64,000 nucleotides of DNA from an uncultured Clostridia bacterium (GTDB taxonomy: Bacteria > Bacillota > Clostridia > Christensenellales > CAG-917). The notes under the pieces were generated by a model. That model had not been told where the DNA came from. It worked only from the letters and a program-made list of their open reading frames with translations, and searched no databases. Made by a program: the position numbers and the translations under genes. Every line of letters starts with the position of its first letter. Positions within the stretch are counted from its first letter, which is position 1. This document shows positions 1 through 8,496 of this stretch, in pieces. The DNA lies in assembly GCA_944363035.1 (NCBI GenBank), contig CALVTS010000007.1, positions 25,101-89,100 of the forward strand, read 5' to 3'.

Positions 1-1
1 T

Positions 2-2860
2 GTACAGGTGAGCGAAAACGCAATGTACAGCGTCACCGAGACAAAATCCGATGGCACGATCGGCAGATACGATTATGCTATATTCACGGAAGGAGGCGTG
101 GCTTTCAGTATCGGAACCAGCGGGACGGAGGTGGATGAAAGAGAAAAGGACCTCCTGAGCAACATAGATCCTCTCGCTCTTGCAGAGCCTCATATCGATC
201 CGTTATACAATTTATTGACGGAGGAAAACGGGAAGATCGTTCTGAACCCCGAGGTCACGACATATTATACAGATTTGTATCTGCGCCTGGAAGGGGATAG
301 GCTCGTCATCGGATACACCGATGTATATGATAACGAAAATGGAACCATTGAGCTGGTGTACAGCAAGGTCAACGCGACGGGCGTCATCGTGCCCGAGGAG
401 CTGAGAGAGCTCGCTTATGAAGCAGAGTGGTCTGACAGCGTTTCATACAACGGAGTGGATTATCGGAAATCAGATGACGGGACATACTATTATGTGAGTT
501 ACAACTACACCGGTGTTGAGCCCGAAAGCTACATCAACACTCTGCCCGTGAGGGAAGAGGGCGAAGACCCCGACAGCCCGCAGGAGCCGACAGGACCGTT
601 TGTTGACGGGATGTCCCTTCAGGATATAGAAAACGCCCTTACGGAAGCAGGAAATTTCACGTTTTGGTACGCGTATTCTTATACCGATGAAGACGGAACA
701 TATCATTATAGCGAAGCGGAATTACAATGTTGGGATGGCGGATGGATCGCAAGAGTCGTTGACAACTATCCCGAGGGAGTGGCTGTAAGTGAAAACTTTC
801 AGTTCGCGAAAGGCGGCATATATTTTGACGTTGAATTTTCCAACCTCGATTTGGAGAACGGGGAGTTCGTATACACCGAAAACGGAGAGCTGGTGTGTCG
901 GCACAACAGGAAAAATTTGTTGAAAAACAGCTACTTTGATGCAAGCGAAGTGTTTGATCCAAGGAATCTTTTCCTTACCGAAGATGAGTTAGGCGATGTG
1001 GTATTTGATGGGTATGCCGGGAGTGTAGCCGACCCCGACATTGCTGTAAGATCGTACATAATGTTCGAGGGAGATGAATTGCGTTTCGGAGAGGAGTATA
1101 CGGACGCCAACGGCGCGCAAATACAACTCTTGGAACATAGGATATATGCTTTGGGGCAGACGGACACGACTTTGCCCGGGTACGTTGAAGATATCCTTCC
1201 CGAAGCCGAGTGGGATAACTTTGTTGATTACAATGGAGTGAGCTATCGGAAAGAGGAGGATGAATACGGCGAGTATTACCGCGTTTATTCCGTCGAAGAA
1301 GGAGCAATGCCGGAGGAGACGATAAACACTCTGCCCGTGAGGGAGCGGGGCGAAGATCCCGACAGCCCGCAGGAGCCGACAGGACCGTTTGTTGACGGGA
1401 TGTCCCTTCAGGATATAGTAAACGCGCTTACGGAGGCGGGAAATTACACGGCTTGGTATGCGGATTCTTCTACCGATGAAGACGGAACATATTCTTATAG
1501 CGAAGCGGAAAATCGATATTCGGATGGCAGAGTGATCGCCAGAATCGTTGACAACTATCCCGACAGAGTGGCTGTAAGTGAACACTTTCAGTTCGTGAAA
1601 GACGGCGTATATTTTGACATTGGATTTGCAAATTCCTATTGGGAGAACGGGGAGTTCATATACACCGAAAACGGAGAATTGGTGTGTCGGTACAGCAGAA
1701 AAAATTTGTTGAAAAACAGCTACTTTTTTGCAACCGAAGATATTGACATTAGCAATTCTTACCTAATTGAAGATGAGTTCGGCAATGTGGTGTTTGATGG
1801 GTATGCCGGGAGTGTAGCCGACCCCGACATTACTGTAAGATCGTACATAATGTTTGAGGGAGACGAATTGCGTTTCGGAGCGGAATGTACGGACGCCAAC
1901 GGCATACAAATAAGCGCCTTAGACTTTCGCATATATGCTTTGGGGCAGACGGACACGACTTTGCCCGGGTACGTTGAAGATATCCTTCCCGAAGTCGAGT
2001 GGGATGACCTTGTTGATTACAATGGCGTAAGTTACCACAAAGCGGAGGATGAATACGGCGAATACTATTATGTTTATTCCGTTCAAGAGGGGGCAGTCCC
2101 GGAGGAGACGATAAACACTCTGCCGGTGAGGGAAGAGGGCGAAGCCCCCGCCGTTCCCGAGGGAGATGTCATATTCACGGAGGACGCTTCCTTGGCAGAG
2201 ATCCTAGCCGCGCTCGAGAATGCGGAGAGTTTCACGTGTGAGGCGAATTCGATCAACTCAACGGTATCCGACGGTGCGATCGTTTCAGAGATAAACAATA
2301 TTATACAGGTGAGCGAAAACGCAATGTACATTAAAAGCACGACAAAATCCGATGGTACGATCGGCGTATACGAATGTGCGGCATTTACGGAGGAAGGAGT
2401 GTTTTATATAATAGCCGATGACGGGACGGAGATGTCCAAAGAAAAGAATCTTGTGAGCAATTCCGATCCCGTCGCGGATGAATATATTTTCCTATTGTCC
2501 GATTTCTTGACGGAGGAAAACGGGAAGATCGTTCTGAACCCCGAGGTCGCGGAAGGAGAGTACGACATCTATCTGCGCCTCGAGGGTGACAGGCTCGTCA
2601 TCGGATTATCCAGAATATACAATAACGAAAAGGAAACTGTTGAGTATGTGTGGAGCAAGGTCAACGCGACGGATGTCGTCATCCCCGAGGAGGTGAAAGC
2701 TCTTGCCGCCGACGCCGAGTGGGATAACTATGTTTCCTACAACGGCGTGGGTTACCAAAAAGCGGAGGACGCAACCGGCGAATACTATTATGTTTCTTCC
2801 GTTCAAGAGGGAGCAGTCCCGGAGGAGACCATAAACACTCTGCCCGTGAGGGAGAGGTGA
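2..2860 (+). CDS. Large modular repeat protein, 3' part (5' end outside window)
   Basis: The frame is open from the first base, and the sequence around nt 8 matches an internal stretch of the same protein near nt 2309, so the gene begins left of the window and the GTG at nt 8 is not a credible start. Four homologous modules of about 240-263 residues follow one another, each closing with a conserved ETINTLPVRE segment (ends near nt 560, 1350, 2135 and 2855). The two central modules are close to identical over long stretches (linker PDSPQEPTGPFVDGMSLQDI), pointing to recent duplication. Module starts such as SLAEILAALENAESFT resemble the helix that opens lipoprotein-like beta-sandwich domains, but I do not recognise a named family. 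The composition is acidic and Tyr/Asn/Asp-rich with no membrane segment, consistent with a secreted or surface protein; this is inference because the N terminus is missing. Confidence 0.8.
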   Translation, partial: VQVSENAMYSVTETKSDGTIGRYDYAIFTEGGVAFSIGTSGTEVDEREKDLLSNIDPLALAEPHIDPLYNLLTEENGKIVLNPEVTTYYTDLYLRLEGDRLVIGYTDVYDNENGTIELVYSKVNATGVIVPEELRELAYEAEWSDSVSYNGVDYRKSDDGTYYYVSYNYTGVEPESYINTLPVREEGEDPDSPQEPTGPFVDGMSLQDIENALTEAGNFTFWYAYSYTDEDGTYHYSEAELQCWDGGWIARVVDNYPEGVAVSENFQFAKGGIYFDVEFSNLDLENGEFVYTENGELVCRHNRKNLLKNSYFDASEVFDPRNLFLTEDELGDVVFDGYAGSVADPDIAVRSYIMFEGDELRFGEEYTDANGAQIQLLEHRIYALGQTDTTLPGYVEDILPEAEWDNFVDYNGVSYRKEEDEYGEYYRVYSVEEGAMPEETINTLPVRERGEDPDSPQEPTGPFVDGMSLQDIVNALTEAGNYTAWYADSSTDEDGTYSYSEAENRYSDGRVIARIVDNYPDRVAVSEHFQFVKDGVYFDIGFANSYWENGEFIYTENGELVCRYSRKNLLKNSYFFATEDIDISNSYLIEDEFGNVVFDGYAGSVADPDITVRSYIMFEGDELRFGAECTDANGIQISALDFRIYALGQTDTTLPGYVEDILPEVEWDDLVDYNGVSYHKAEDEYGEYYYVYSVQEGAVPEETINTLPVREEGEAPAVPEGDVIFTEDASLAEILAALENAESFTCEANSINSTVSDGAIVSEINNIIQVSENAMYIKSTTKSDGTIGVYECAAFTEEGVFYIIADDGTEMSKEKNLVSNSDPVADEYIFLLSDFLTEENGKIVLNPEVAEGEYDIYLRLEGDRLVIGLSRIYNNEKETVEYVWSKVNATDVVIPEEVKALAADAEWDNYVSYNGVGYQKAEDATGEYYYVSSVQEGAVPEETINTLPVRER

Positions 2861-2880
2861 CGGAGGGGAAATGCAAAAAG

Positions 2881-2907
2881 AAAAGAGCGTCAAAAGGCGC
2901 TCTTTTT
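2881..2907 (+). terminator. Rho-independent terminator of the repeat-protein gene
   Basis: A 9-bp perfect stem (AAAAGAGCG / CGCTCTTTT) with an 8-nt loop begins 20 nt after the stop codon and runs into a T tract. Confidence 0.8.
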
Positions 2908-2955
2908 ATCTCCGCTCCTCCCGGTAAAAGAGGGGCGGGGAGGGAGTACCGAGTT

Positions 2956-4179
2956 TCAGTTGAAGTAGCGGGCGAGGAGTCCTGCGAAGGCTTTGCCGTG
3001 GCGCGCCTCGTCGCGAGCCATCTCGTGCACGGTGTCGTGGATGGCGTCCAGACCCTCTTCCTTGGCGCGTTTTGCGAGGTCGAATTTGCCCTGGGTCGCG
3101 CCGTTTTCGGCTTCCACTCTCTTTTCGAGGTTGACCTTGGTGGAGGGGGAGACCACTTCGCCTATGAGTTCGGCGAATTTGGCGGCGTGCTCGGCTTCCT
3201 CATAAGCCGCTTTTTCCCAGTAGAGCCCGATCTCGGGATAGCCCTCACGGTGAGCCGCTCTTGCCATGGCGAGATACATACCCACCTCGGTGCATTCGCC
3301 CTCGAAGTTGGCTTTGAGCCCTTCCATGATGTCGGCGGGGACGCCCTGCGCGACGCCGATGACGTGCTCGGCAGCCCAGTTCATCGCGCCTTCCTTGATC
3401 TCGACAAACTTGTCCTTGCCCGCCTTGCAAACGGGGCACTGAGCGGGAGCCTCCGCTCCTTCGTAGACATAACCGCAAACGCTGCATCTGAATTTTGCCA
3501 TAATTTTTTCTCCTTTTGAAACAACCGTATTGTTTTTGTTTATTTTGTCGGCAGAAGCGCCGCCGATAACCGATGTGTCAGTTCTTTCGAAGTCCTGCGC
3601 GCCGTGTTTGCATATCGGGCACACGAAGTCGCGTGGCAGGGGACCTTTGTGGACGTATCCGCATATCCTGCACACCCAGGTCTCGCCCTCCGAGGCGGGC
3701 GCGGGTGCGGGTTTTGGTTTCACGAAGGCGTGATAGTGAGCGTAAGTGAGCTCCTTTGCGTTTTCATCCAGCGCCTTGCTTTCGGTGACAGAGCAGAGGA
3801 ACATGGTGTGAGTGCCCATATCCAGGCTCTTTTCCACCTTCATGCCGAAGTAGCCCATCACCCCCGCGACGGGCATCTTGCACCCGTTCTTTGCCGTGAC
3901 GCACTCCACTCCCGCGAACTTGTCCGCGTCCCTTCCGCTCCTCATCCCGAAGCCCTTGATGAGCTCGAACGAGACGTCCTCCGAAAGCACGCCGACGGCG
4001 AACTTCCCGCTCTTTGCGATGAGGTCGTGAGTGTGGTTGAGCTTGTTGACGGTGACCGAAAGTCTCTCGGGCTCTGAGGTCTGTTGGGCGAGAGTGTTGA
4101 TGACGCACCCGCCGTGTTCCCCTCCGTGTTCCGCCGTCAGGATGTACAGCCCGTAGCTTATCTTGAAGAGCAGATTCAT
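2956..4179 (-). CDS. Flavin reductase-rubredoxin (Hrb-like) fused in frame to reverse rubrerythrin
   Basis: The 407-residue reading frame has four parts: an FMN-binding flavin reductase domain (about 1-155), a rubredoxin (CRICGY...CPICKHG, about 168-195), a second rubredoxin (CSVCGY...CPVCKAG, about 229-252) and a ferritin-like diiron domain (about 265-407, with repeated ExxH motifs such as EEAEHAAK and DEARHGKA). The first half matches high-molecular-weight rubredoxin, the second half a complete 181-residue reverse rubrerythrin; together they would pass NAD(P)H electrons to peroxide or O2. The start codon overlaps the stop of the upstream regulator gene (ATGA), so the pair is translationally coupled. 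The join is odd: an AT-rich linker with a good ribosome binding site precedes Met227, and a +/-1 shift would stop the first half at TGA 3578-3580. It may be a true fusion, or two genes joined by an indel. Confidence 0.85.
   Translation of the reverse strand: MNLLFKISYGLYILTAEHGGEHGGCVINTLAQQTSEPERLSVTVNKLNHTHDLIAKSGKFAVGVLSEDVSFELIKGFGMRSGRDADKFAGVECVTAKNGCKMPVAGVMGYFGMKVEKSLDMGTHTMFLCSVTESKALDENAKELTYAHYHAFVKPKPAPAPASEGETWVCRICGYVHKGPLPRDFVCPICKHGAQDFERTDTSVIGGASADKINKNNTVVSKGEKIMAKFRCSVCGYVYEGAEAPAQCPVCKAGKDKFVEIKEGAMNWAAEHVIGVAQGVPADIMEGLKANFEGECTEVGMYLAMARAAHREGYPEIGLYWEKAAYEEAEHAAKFAELIGEVVSPSTKVNLEKRVEAENGATQGKFDLAKRAKEEGLDAIHDTVHEMARDEARHGKAFAGLLARYFN
3499..3515 (-). promoter_or_regulatory. 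Internal ribosome binding site and ATG for a stand-alone rubrerythrin
   Basis: On the minus strand AAAAGGAG lies 6-8 nt before ATG (3501-3499), which begins [15 protein letters not shown], the normal N terminus of a reverse rubrerythrin. This would give a separate 181-residue product (2956-3501) in addition to, or instead of, the fusion. Confidence 0.6.
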
Positions 4180-4580
4180 GGTTTTACCCCCTTACAATCA
4201 GCACATAAACCCTTGAAAAGGATCTCTGCTTCATCGATCTCATCCCCGATGCAACGCTCTTTGGCGTGGCGGAGGAAGGAGCCTTCGTCCACCTCGACGT
4301 CGTGAAGTTCCCCGCAGACGGTGCACACGAAATGCGCGTGAGTGCGCGTCGTCTTGTCAAATCGGGAGGGCGCGTCGGGCACGGATATCTCCCGCACGAC
4401 TCCCTCTTTCACCAGCATATTGAGCACTCTGTACACCGTGCCCAGGCTCAGCCCCGGCACCATGTCCTTGGCGCGCTCGCACACCGTGAGCGCGGTGGGA
4501 TGGTCGGAGGAGGAAAGCACGACGCTTTCTATGGCGCTCTTCTGGCGGGTGTTGCGTTTCAAGACGTTGTCCGCTTGCAT
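4176..4580 (-). CDS. Fur-family peroxide/metal-responsive repressor (PerR-like)
   Basis: This 134-residue protein has the Fur-family winged helix ([22 protein letters not shown]) and a dimerisation domain with the two CxxC zinc-site pairs (CTVCGELHD and CADCKG). The [14 protein letters not shown] segment carries the Asp and His-x-His metal ligands that PerR uses to sense peroxide, so PerR is favoured over Fur, also because the cotranscribed gene is a rubredoxin/rubrerythrin. A strong Shine-Dalgarno (AAGGAGGAGAA) sits before the ATG. The gene probably represses its own operon through the operator overlapping its promoter. The exact metal specificity cannot be told from sequence. Confidence 0.9.
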   Translation of the reverse strand: MQADNVLKRNTRQKSAIESVVLSSSDHPTALTVCERAKDMVPGLSLGTVYRVLNMLVKEGVVREISVPDAPSRFDKTTRTHAHFVCTVCGELHDVEVDEGSFLRHAKERCIGDEIDEAEILFKGLCADCKGVKP

Positions 4581-4594
4581 TTCTCCTCCTTAAC

Positions 4595-4639
4595 GATAAT
4601 CGTTATCATTATCATAACGCAGTATTCGGGCATTGTCAA
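4595..4639 (-). promoter_or_regulatory. Promoter and Fur-box operator of the fur/perR operon
   Basis: The minus strand reads TTGACA (4639-4634), a 17-nt spacer and TATGAT (4616-4611). Starting inside the -10 element is GATAATGATAACGATTATC (4613-4595), 16 of 19 bases identical to the classical Fur box. The overlap predicts direct autorepression. Confidence 0.8.
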
Positions 4640-4730
4640 CAAAAAAACGGGGAAGGGGGAAACTTTTTTCGCGGACGGGAAAACGGAAAATTAAAATCAT
4701 AAACAATTAAACTAATTTTCGGTTTTGGTA

Positions 4731-4759
4731 TTGACACTTCAATCGGAGTAAAGTATCAT
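4731..4759 (+). promoter_or_regulatory. SigA-type promoter for the SCP2-like/aminotransferase pair
   Basis: TTGACA (4731-4736), 17-nt spacer, TATCAT (4754-4759), followed by an 84-nt leader and a TAAAGGAGG ribosome binding site. Confidence 0.75.
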
Positions 4760-4843
4760 ATAAAACAGAACAAGTCTATTTTAAAGCGGTTTCGGAGGGG
4801 GAGAGCGAGCTTTTTTCCTTCGCGCTGCGGTAAAGGAGGAATT

Positions 4844-5638
4844 ATGGACAATGTCACAAGAGCAAAGATAAATCTGTTCGCGGTGCTCCGCAACATCGAG
4901 GATCTTTGCACTATGGATCCCGTTTCCAAGGATCTCATCAAGGGCGTCGATCTCGGCGTGGAATTCAACGTGCCGGAAGTCGGCTCTGCGGTGCTGACCT
5001 TCAAAGACGGCAAGTGCACCTTTACGAGAGGCAAAGGGAAGTCCGCTCTCAAGCTGTATTTCACCTCTCCCGAGCACTTCAACAACCTCATCGCGCCGCC
5101 CGTCGATCCCAAGACCGGCAAACCCAAGATGGTCATCCCCATCTTCTACAACGTGTTCAAAGTGGGATTCCTGCTCGACACCTTCACCAAGCTCGCGGAC
5201 AGACTGAGCCATTATCTCCAGCCCGCTCCCGACAAGAAGGATGAGCTCCTGAAAGATCCCGCCTACTTCGAGGCGAACACCATCCTCACCGCTTACACCG
5301 CTTTCTATGCCATGAGCGAGATCGCCAACAGCGACTTCGTGGGCAAGGCGATCGCCCGTCGTATGCCCGACGGCGTCATCGCGTGCGAAGTCGGCGGCAC
5401 CGATCTTGCGATGAACATCACCATCAAGAATCACGTCTTCGTCACCAACAAGGGCAAGGTCAAAGAGCCTCGCGCCACGATGGTGTTCGGCGATCTGCAG
5501 TTTGCGCACGATCTTCTGAACGGCAAGACTTCCAGCTTCACCGGCATGGGTACCGGGCAGTTCCAGGTCAAGGGCTTCGTCGAGATGCTCGAACAGATGG
5601 CGAAACTGCTCTCGCAAGTCAGCATCTATCTCGGTTAA
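4844..5638 (+). CDS. SCP-2-like lipid-binding domain protein (tentative)
   Basis: This 264-residue soluble protein has no signal peptide or membrane segment. A central stretch with alternating strands (GSAVLTFKDGKCTFTRGKGK, then LKLYFTSPEHFNNLI) and the later pattern DLAMNITIKNHVFVTNKG / ATMVFGDLQFAHDLLNGKTS / GTGQFQVKGFVEMLEQM resembles the SCP-2 sterol-carrier fold, in which a beta-sheet and helices enclose a lipid pocket. That assignment is by pattern only. It is the first gene of a two-gene operon with a class III aminotransferase 10 nt downstream, implying that the two act on the same, unknown, compound. The start is set by TAAAGGAGGAATT directly before ATG. Confidence 0.75.
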   Translation: MDNVTRAKINLFAVLRNIEDLCTMDPVSKDLIKGVDLGVEFNVPEVGSAVLTFKDGKCTFTRGKGKSALKLYFTSPEHFNNLIAPPVDPKTGKPKMVIPIFYNVFKVGFLLDTFTKLADRLSHYLQPAPDKKDELLKDPAYFEANTILTAYTAFYAMSEIANSDFVGKAIARRMPDGVIACEVGGTDLAMNITIKNHVFVTNKGKVKEPRATMVFGDLQFAHDLLNGKTSSFTGMGTGQFQVKGFVEMLEQMAKLLSQVSIYLG

Positions 5639-5648
5639 GGAGGAAATT

Positions 5649-6935
5649 ATGAATCTCAACTACACACCCAAGAAAATATACGACGTATCAAAAAGCCAGG
5701 AGGCTTTCAAGCGCGCGCTCAAAGTCGTGCCCGCAGGCATCTACGGTCACCTCGGACCTTCCGAAGGGTGCATGATCCCCGTCAGTTCCTATCCGCTCTT
5801 CATGTCCAAGGCACAGGGCGCGTATTTCTGGGACCTCGACGGCAACAAGTTCATCGACTATATGTGCGCCTACGGCCCCAACTTCCTCGGCTACAACGAC
5901 CCCGACGTTGACGCGGCGGCGCTGGAACAGCTCAAAAAGGGCAACTGCGTCACTCTCGCCTCCGATCTGCTCATCGAGTTTGCCGAAGAGATGGTCAACA
6001 CCATCAATATGGCGGACTGGGCGTTCTTTGCCAAAAACGGCGGCGACGCCACCAGCTTCGCGGTCATGATCGCCCGTGCGTATACCAACCGCAAGAAGGT
6101 CGTCCTGGTCAGCGGCTACTATCACGGCGTCGCTCCCTGGATGCAGAAGCTGGGCTATGCCGGCGTGACCGAAGAGGACATCGCCAACAACCTCTACATC
6201 GATTGGAACGCTCCCGACCAGTTCGAGAAGCTCATCAAGAAGTATCCCGGTCAGATCGCGGCGCTCATCGCCACGCCTTACTATCATCCCACTTTCGTGG
6301 ACAACCAGCTTCCCCCCGAGGGCTATTGGCAGAAGATGCGCAAGCTCTGCGACGACAACGGCATCATCCTCATATTTGACGACGTGCGCGCGGGATTCCG
6401 CATCGACGAGAAGGGCAGCGACTATCACTACGGCATCAAGTCCGACCTCTCCTGCTTCTGCAAAGCCATCGCGAACGGCTACAACGTCTCTGCGGTCTGC
6501 GGCGTCGAGAAGCTCAAAAACGCCACTTCCGACATCATGTACACCGGCAGCTACTGGCTCTCCGCCGTCCCCTTCGCCGCAGGTATCGCCACCATCAGGA
6601 AAGCGAAAGCCACCCATGCGGTCGAGGAGAACGCAAAGAAGGGCAAGAAGCTCACCGACGGGCTCATCGAAGTCGCCAAGGACAACGGTTTCGACCTCCG
6701 CGTGACGGGCGAACCCGCAATGTTCTATATGCGCCTCGGCAACGACTATCCCTCCACCATCCTGCATCAGGAATGGGTCGCGGAGTGCGTCAAGCGCGGA
6801 GTGTTCTTCACCTCCCACCACAACCACTTCATCAACTCGGCTCTCACCGACGCGGATATGCAGTACACCTGGGAAGTCGCCGACGAAGCGTACAAGGTGG
6901 TCAAGGCGGCGCACCCCGACGCCAAGTACATCTGA
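5649..6935 (+). CDS. Class III PLP-dependent aminotransferase/aminomutase (glutamate-1-semialdehyde aminomutase-like)
   Basis: The 428-residue length is that of the glutamate-1-semialdehyde 2,1-aminomutase subgroup of class III aminotransferases. Visible family features are DLDGNKFIDYMCAYGPNFLGY near the N terminus, NGGDATSFAVMIARAYT for cofactor phosphate binding, IFDDVRAGFR (PLP-ring Asp) and CFCKAIANGY, whose Lys should form the Schiff base. No haem-biosynthesis gene is nearby, and the partner is a lipid-binding-like protein, so a true HemL role is unlikely; an amino-group transfer or shift on a hydrophobic substrate is one possibility. The ribosome binding site AAGGAGG lies 7 nt before ATG. 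Confidence 0.88.
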   Translation: MNLNYTPKKIYDVSKSQEAFKRALKVVPAGIYGHLGPSEGCMIPVSSYPLFMSKAQGAYFWDLDGNKFIDYMCAYGPNFLGYNDPDVDAAALEQLKKGNCVTLASDLLIEFAEEMVNTINMADWAFFAKNGGDATSFAVMIARAYTNRKKVVLVSGYYHGVAPWMQKLGYAGVTEEDIANNLYIDWNAPDQFEKLIKKYPGQIAALIATPYYHPTFVDNQLPPEGYWQKMRKLCDDNGIILIFDDVRAGFRIDEKGSDYHYGIKSDLSCFCKAIANGYNVSAVCGVEKLKNATSDIMYTGSYWLSAVPFAAGIATIRKAKATHAVEENAKKGKKLTDGLIEVAKDNGFDLRVTGEPAMFYMRLGNDYPSTILHQEWVAECVKRGVFFTSHHNHFINSALTDADMQYTWEVADEAYKVVKAAHPDAKYI

Positions 6936-6955
6936 AAAGAGTAAACCAAACCTAA

Positions 6956-6981
6956 AAAAGCCGCTCTTCGGAGCGGCTTTT
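6956..6981 (+). terminator. Rho-independent terminator, probably bidirectional
   Basis: An 11-bp stem (AAAAGCCGCTC / GAGCGGCTTTT) closes on a TTCG tetraloop between two converging genes, so it can serve both. Confidence 0.85.
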
Positions 6982-6999
6982 CCTTTTGACGGAAAGAGG

Positions 7000-8496
7000 T
7001 TAGACAGTCCTCCCTTCCGTGAACGCCTTTATCACGGGGAGGACCTCCATGCCCGCGCGGGCGAAGGAGGAGGCAAGAGCTTCGGCGTCCGCGATCCCGA
7101 ACGCGTTGGAGGAAAAGTAGTCTTGCAGGGCGGCGTTCATCCTCTCCCTCCCCGAAAGGGAGAGCAGGGCGTCAAAAAGAAGCAACCCTTTGCAGTAGGT
7201 CACGGCAACGTATTCGCCGTTGGTGAGATAGGAGGAGAGGGGGCGGTCCATCCTGCCGTCGAACCCGACGTCGGCGGGGAGGGAGGAGTATCGGGCGTAA
7301 TAGGAGGAGGCGGAACGCACCGAGGAAAGATATACATCCCTTTCCCCTCGGCACAGGAAGAAATATGCGGCGGAAAATTCCGTGAGCCCCTCGTCCAGCC
7401 AGGGGGAGTTGAGCTGATCTGAGCCTACGACCCCGAACCACCACTGGTGCGCTATCTCGTGCACGAGAGTGAGGCGGAACTCCTCCTCGTCCGTGACGGA
7501 CGTGTCCACCGCCGCCAGCGCTCCGTATTCCATCCCGCCCGCGCCTACGGGCGCTTGCACCAGGGTGAGGACGGGATAGGGATAATCCCCGAACGTCTCA
7601 GAGAAAAACTCCACCGCTTCGGCGGCGAGAGAGAGCGTGTCCGCAGGGGCGGAGTCTGAGAGGAAAAAGTATTCGAGCCTGATCTTTCCCGTTTCGGTCT
7701 CCGAAAAGGAGGTCGCGTTTTCAAAGTCCTCCGAAAGGAAGAGGGCGAAGTCCCGCACCCTTTCGGCGGCGATCTCTGTCACCGTCGTCTCCCCCTTTCC
7801 CGAAGAGGAGAGTATCTCTCCCGAACAGGCGACCGCGTATCCCGAAGGCGCGGTGAGAGTGAGAAAGAAGTCCGATGTTTCAGAGAAAAAGGGGTCGCCC
7901 ACGGGGGAGTATCCCTCCGTGCGCCATCCTCCGTCCTCCCGCACGCACAGCACGGGATAGAACCCCGTGAAGTTCACCGAAGTCTCCGTCACCCCGAAGC
8001 GCGCGTTGCACTCGGGCAGAGTCAGCTCCGCCGAAAAGGAGACTGTCACCGTGTCTCCGACGGGGAGGTCGTGCTTCGCCGTCAAAAGCTCGCCGTCCTC
8101 GCTCAATTCAAAATCGGAGGTTTTCCCGTCTATTCTGACGGATGAGACCTCGATACCGCCAAAACTCTCGCCGTTGTAATAAAATTCCTCTCTCTCTTCC
8201 TCGGGACAGGGCGGCGCGTCCGCGTCCTTTGAAAAGGCGTTGGGATAGAGGTGGAACGCAAGCTCGTCAAGGTGCTCTCCCGTGTCGTTTGTGAAGAGCA
8301 CCTCCTCTTTTAGGGTCGCCGTCCGCTCTCCGTCGAAGGTCAGCGTCATGTCGTAGACGGAGCGGGGGGAGAGGGGGGAGGGCAGTCCGTCGTCGCAGGC
8401 GCAAAGGAGGACGAGACAAACTCCCAGCGCGAGCAGTACGGGGAGAAGAAGAACTTTGCGGGAAATGCGGCGGGGGTGTGCGGGATGTCTTTTCAT
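7000..8496 (-). CDS. M1-family zinc metallopeptidase, lipoprotein
   Basis: This 498-residue protein starts with a positively charged, hydrophobic lipoprotein signal (VLLLPVLLALGVCLVLLCAC), so the enzyme should be tethered to the outer face of the membrane. The gluzincin motif HEIAHQWWF (near 345) and the third ligand in WLDEGLTEF (near 365) define the M1 aminopeptidase active site; GGMEYGAL upstream is the substrate-binding GxMEN-like motif. It lacks most of the C-terminal helical domain of full-length M1 enzymes, which are usually above 600 residues. Its start overlaps the stop of the PRC-barrel gene, so the two form an operon. Likely role: trimming peptides outside the cell. Confidence 0.88.
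   Translation of the reverse strand: MKRHPAHPRRISRKVLLLPVLLALGVCLVLLCACDDGLPSPLSPRSVYDMTLTFDGERTATLKEEVLFTNDTGEHLDELAFHLYPNAFSKDADAPPCPEEEREEFYYNGESFGGIEVSSVRIDGKTSDFELSEDGELLTAKHDLPVGDTVTVSFSAELTLPECNARFGVTETSVNFTGFYPVLCVREDGGWRTEGYSPVGDPFFSETSDFFLTLTAPSGYAVACSGEILSSSGKGETTVTEIAAERVRDFALFLSEDFENATSFSETETGKIRLEYFFLSDSAPADTLSLAAEAVEFFSETFGDYPYPVLTLVQAPVGAGGMEYGALAAVDTSVTDEEEFRLTLVHEIAHQWWFGVVGSDQLNSPWLDEGLTEFSAAYFFLCRGERDVYLSSVRSASSYYARYSSLPADVGFDGRMDRPLSSYLTNGEYVAVTYCKGLLLFDALLSLSGRERMNAALQDYFSSNAFGIADAEALASSFARAGMEVLPVIKAFTEGRTV

Noticed and set aside
5649..6935. hemL (haem-pathway glutamate-1-semialdehyde aminomutase)
   Set aside because: No other tetrapyrrole gene is present and the operon partner is unrelated, so a firm hemL name is not justified.
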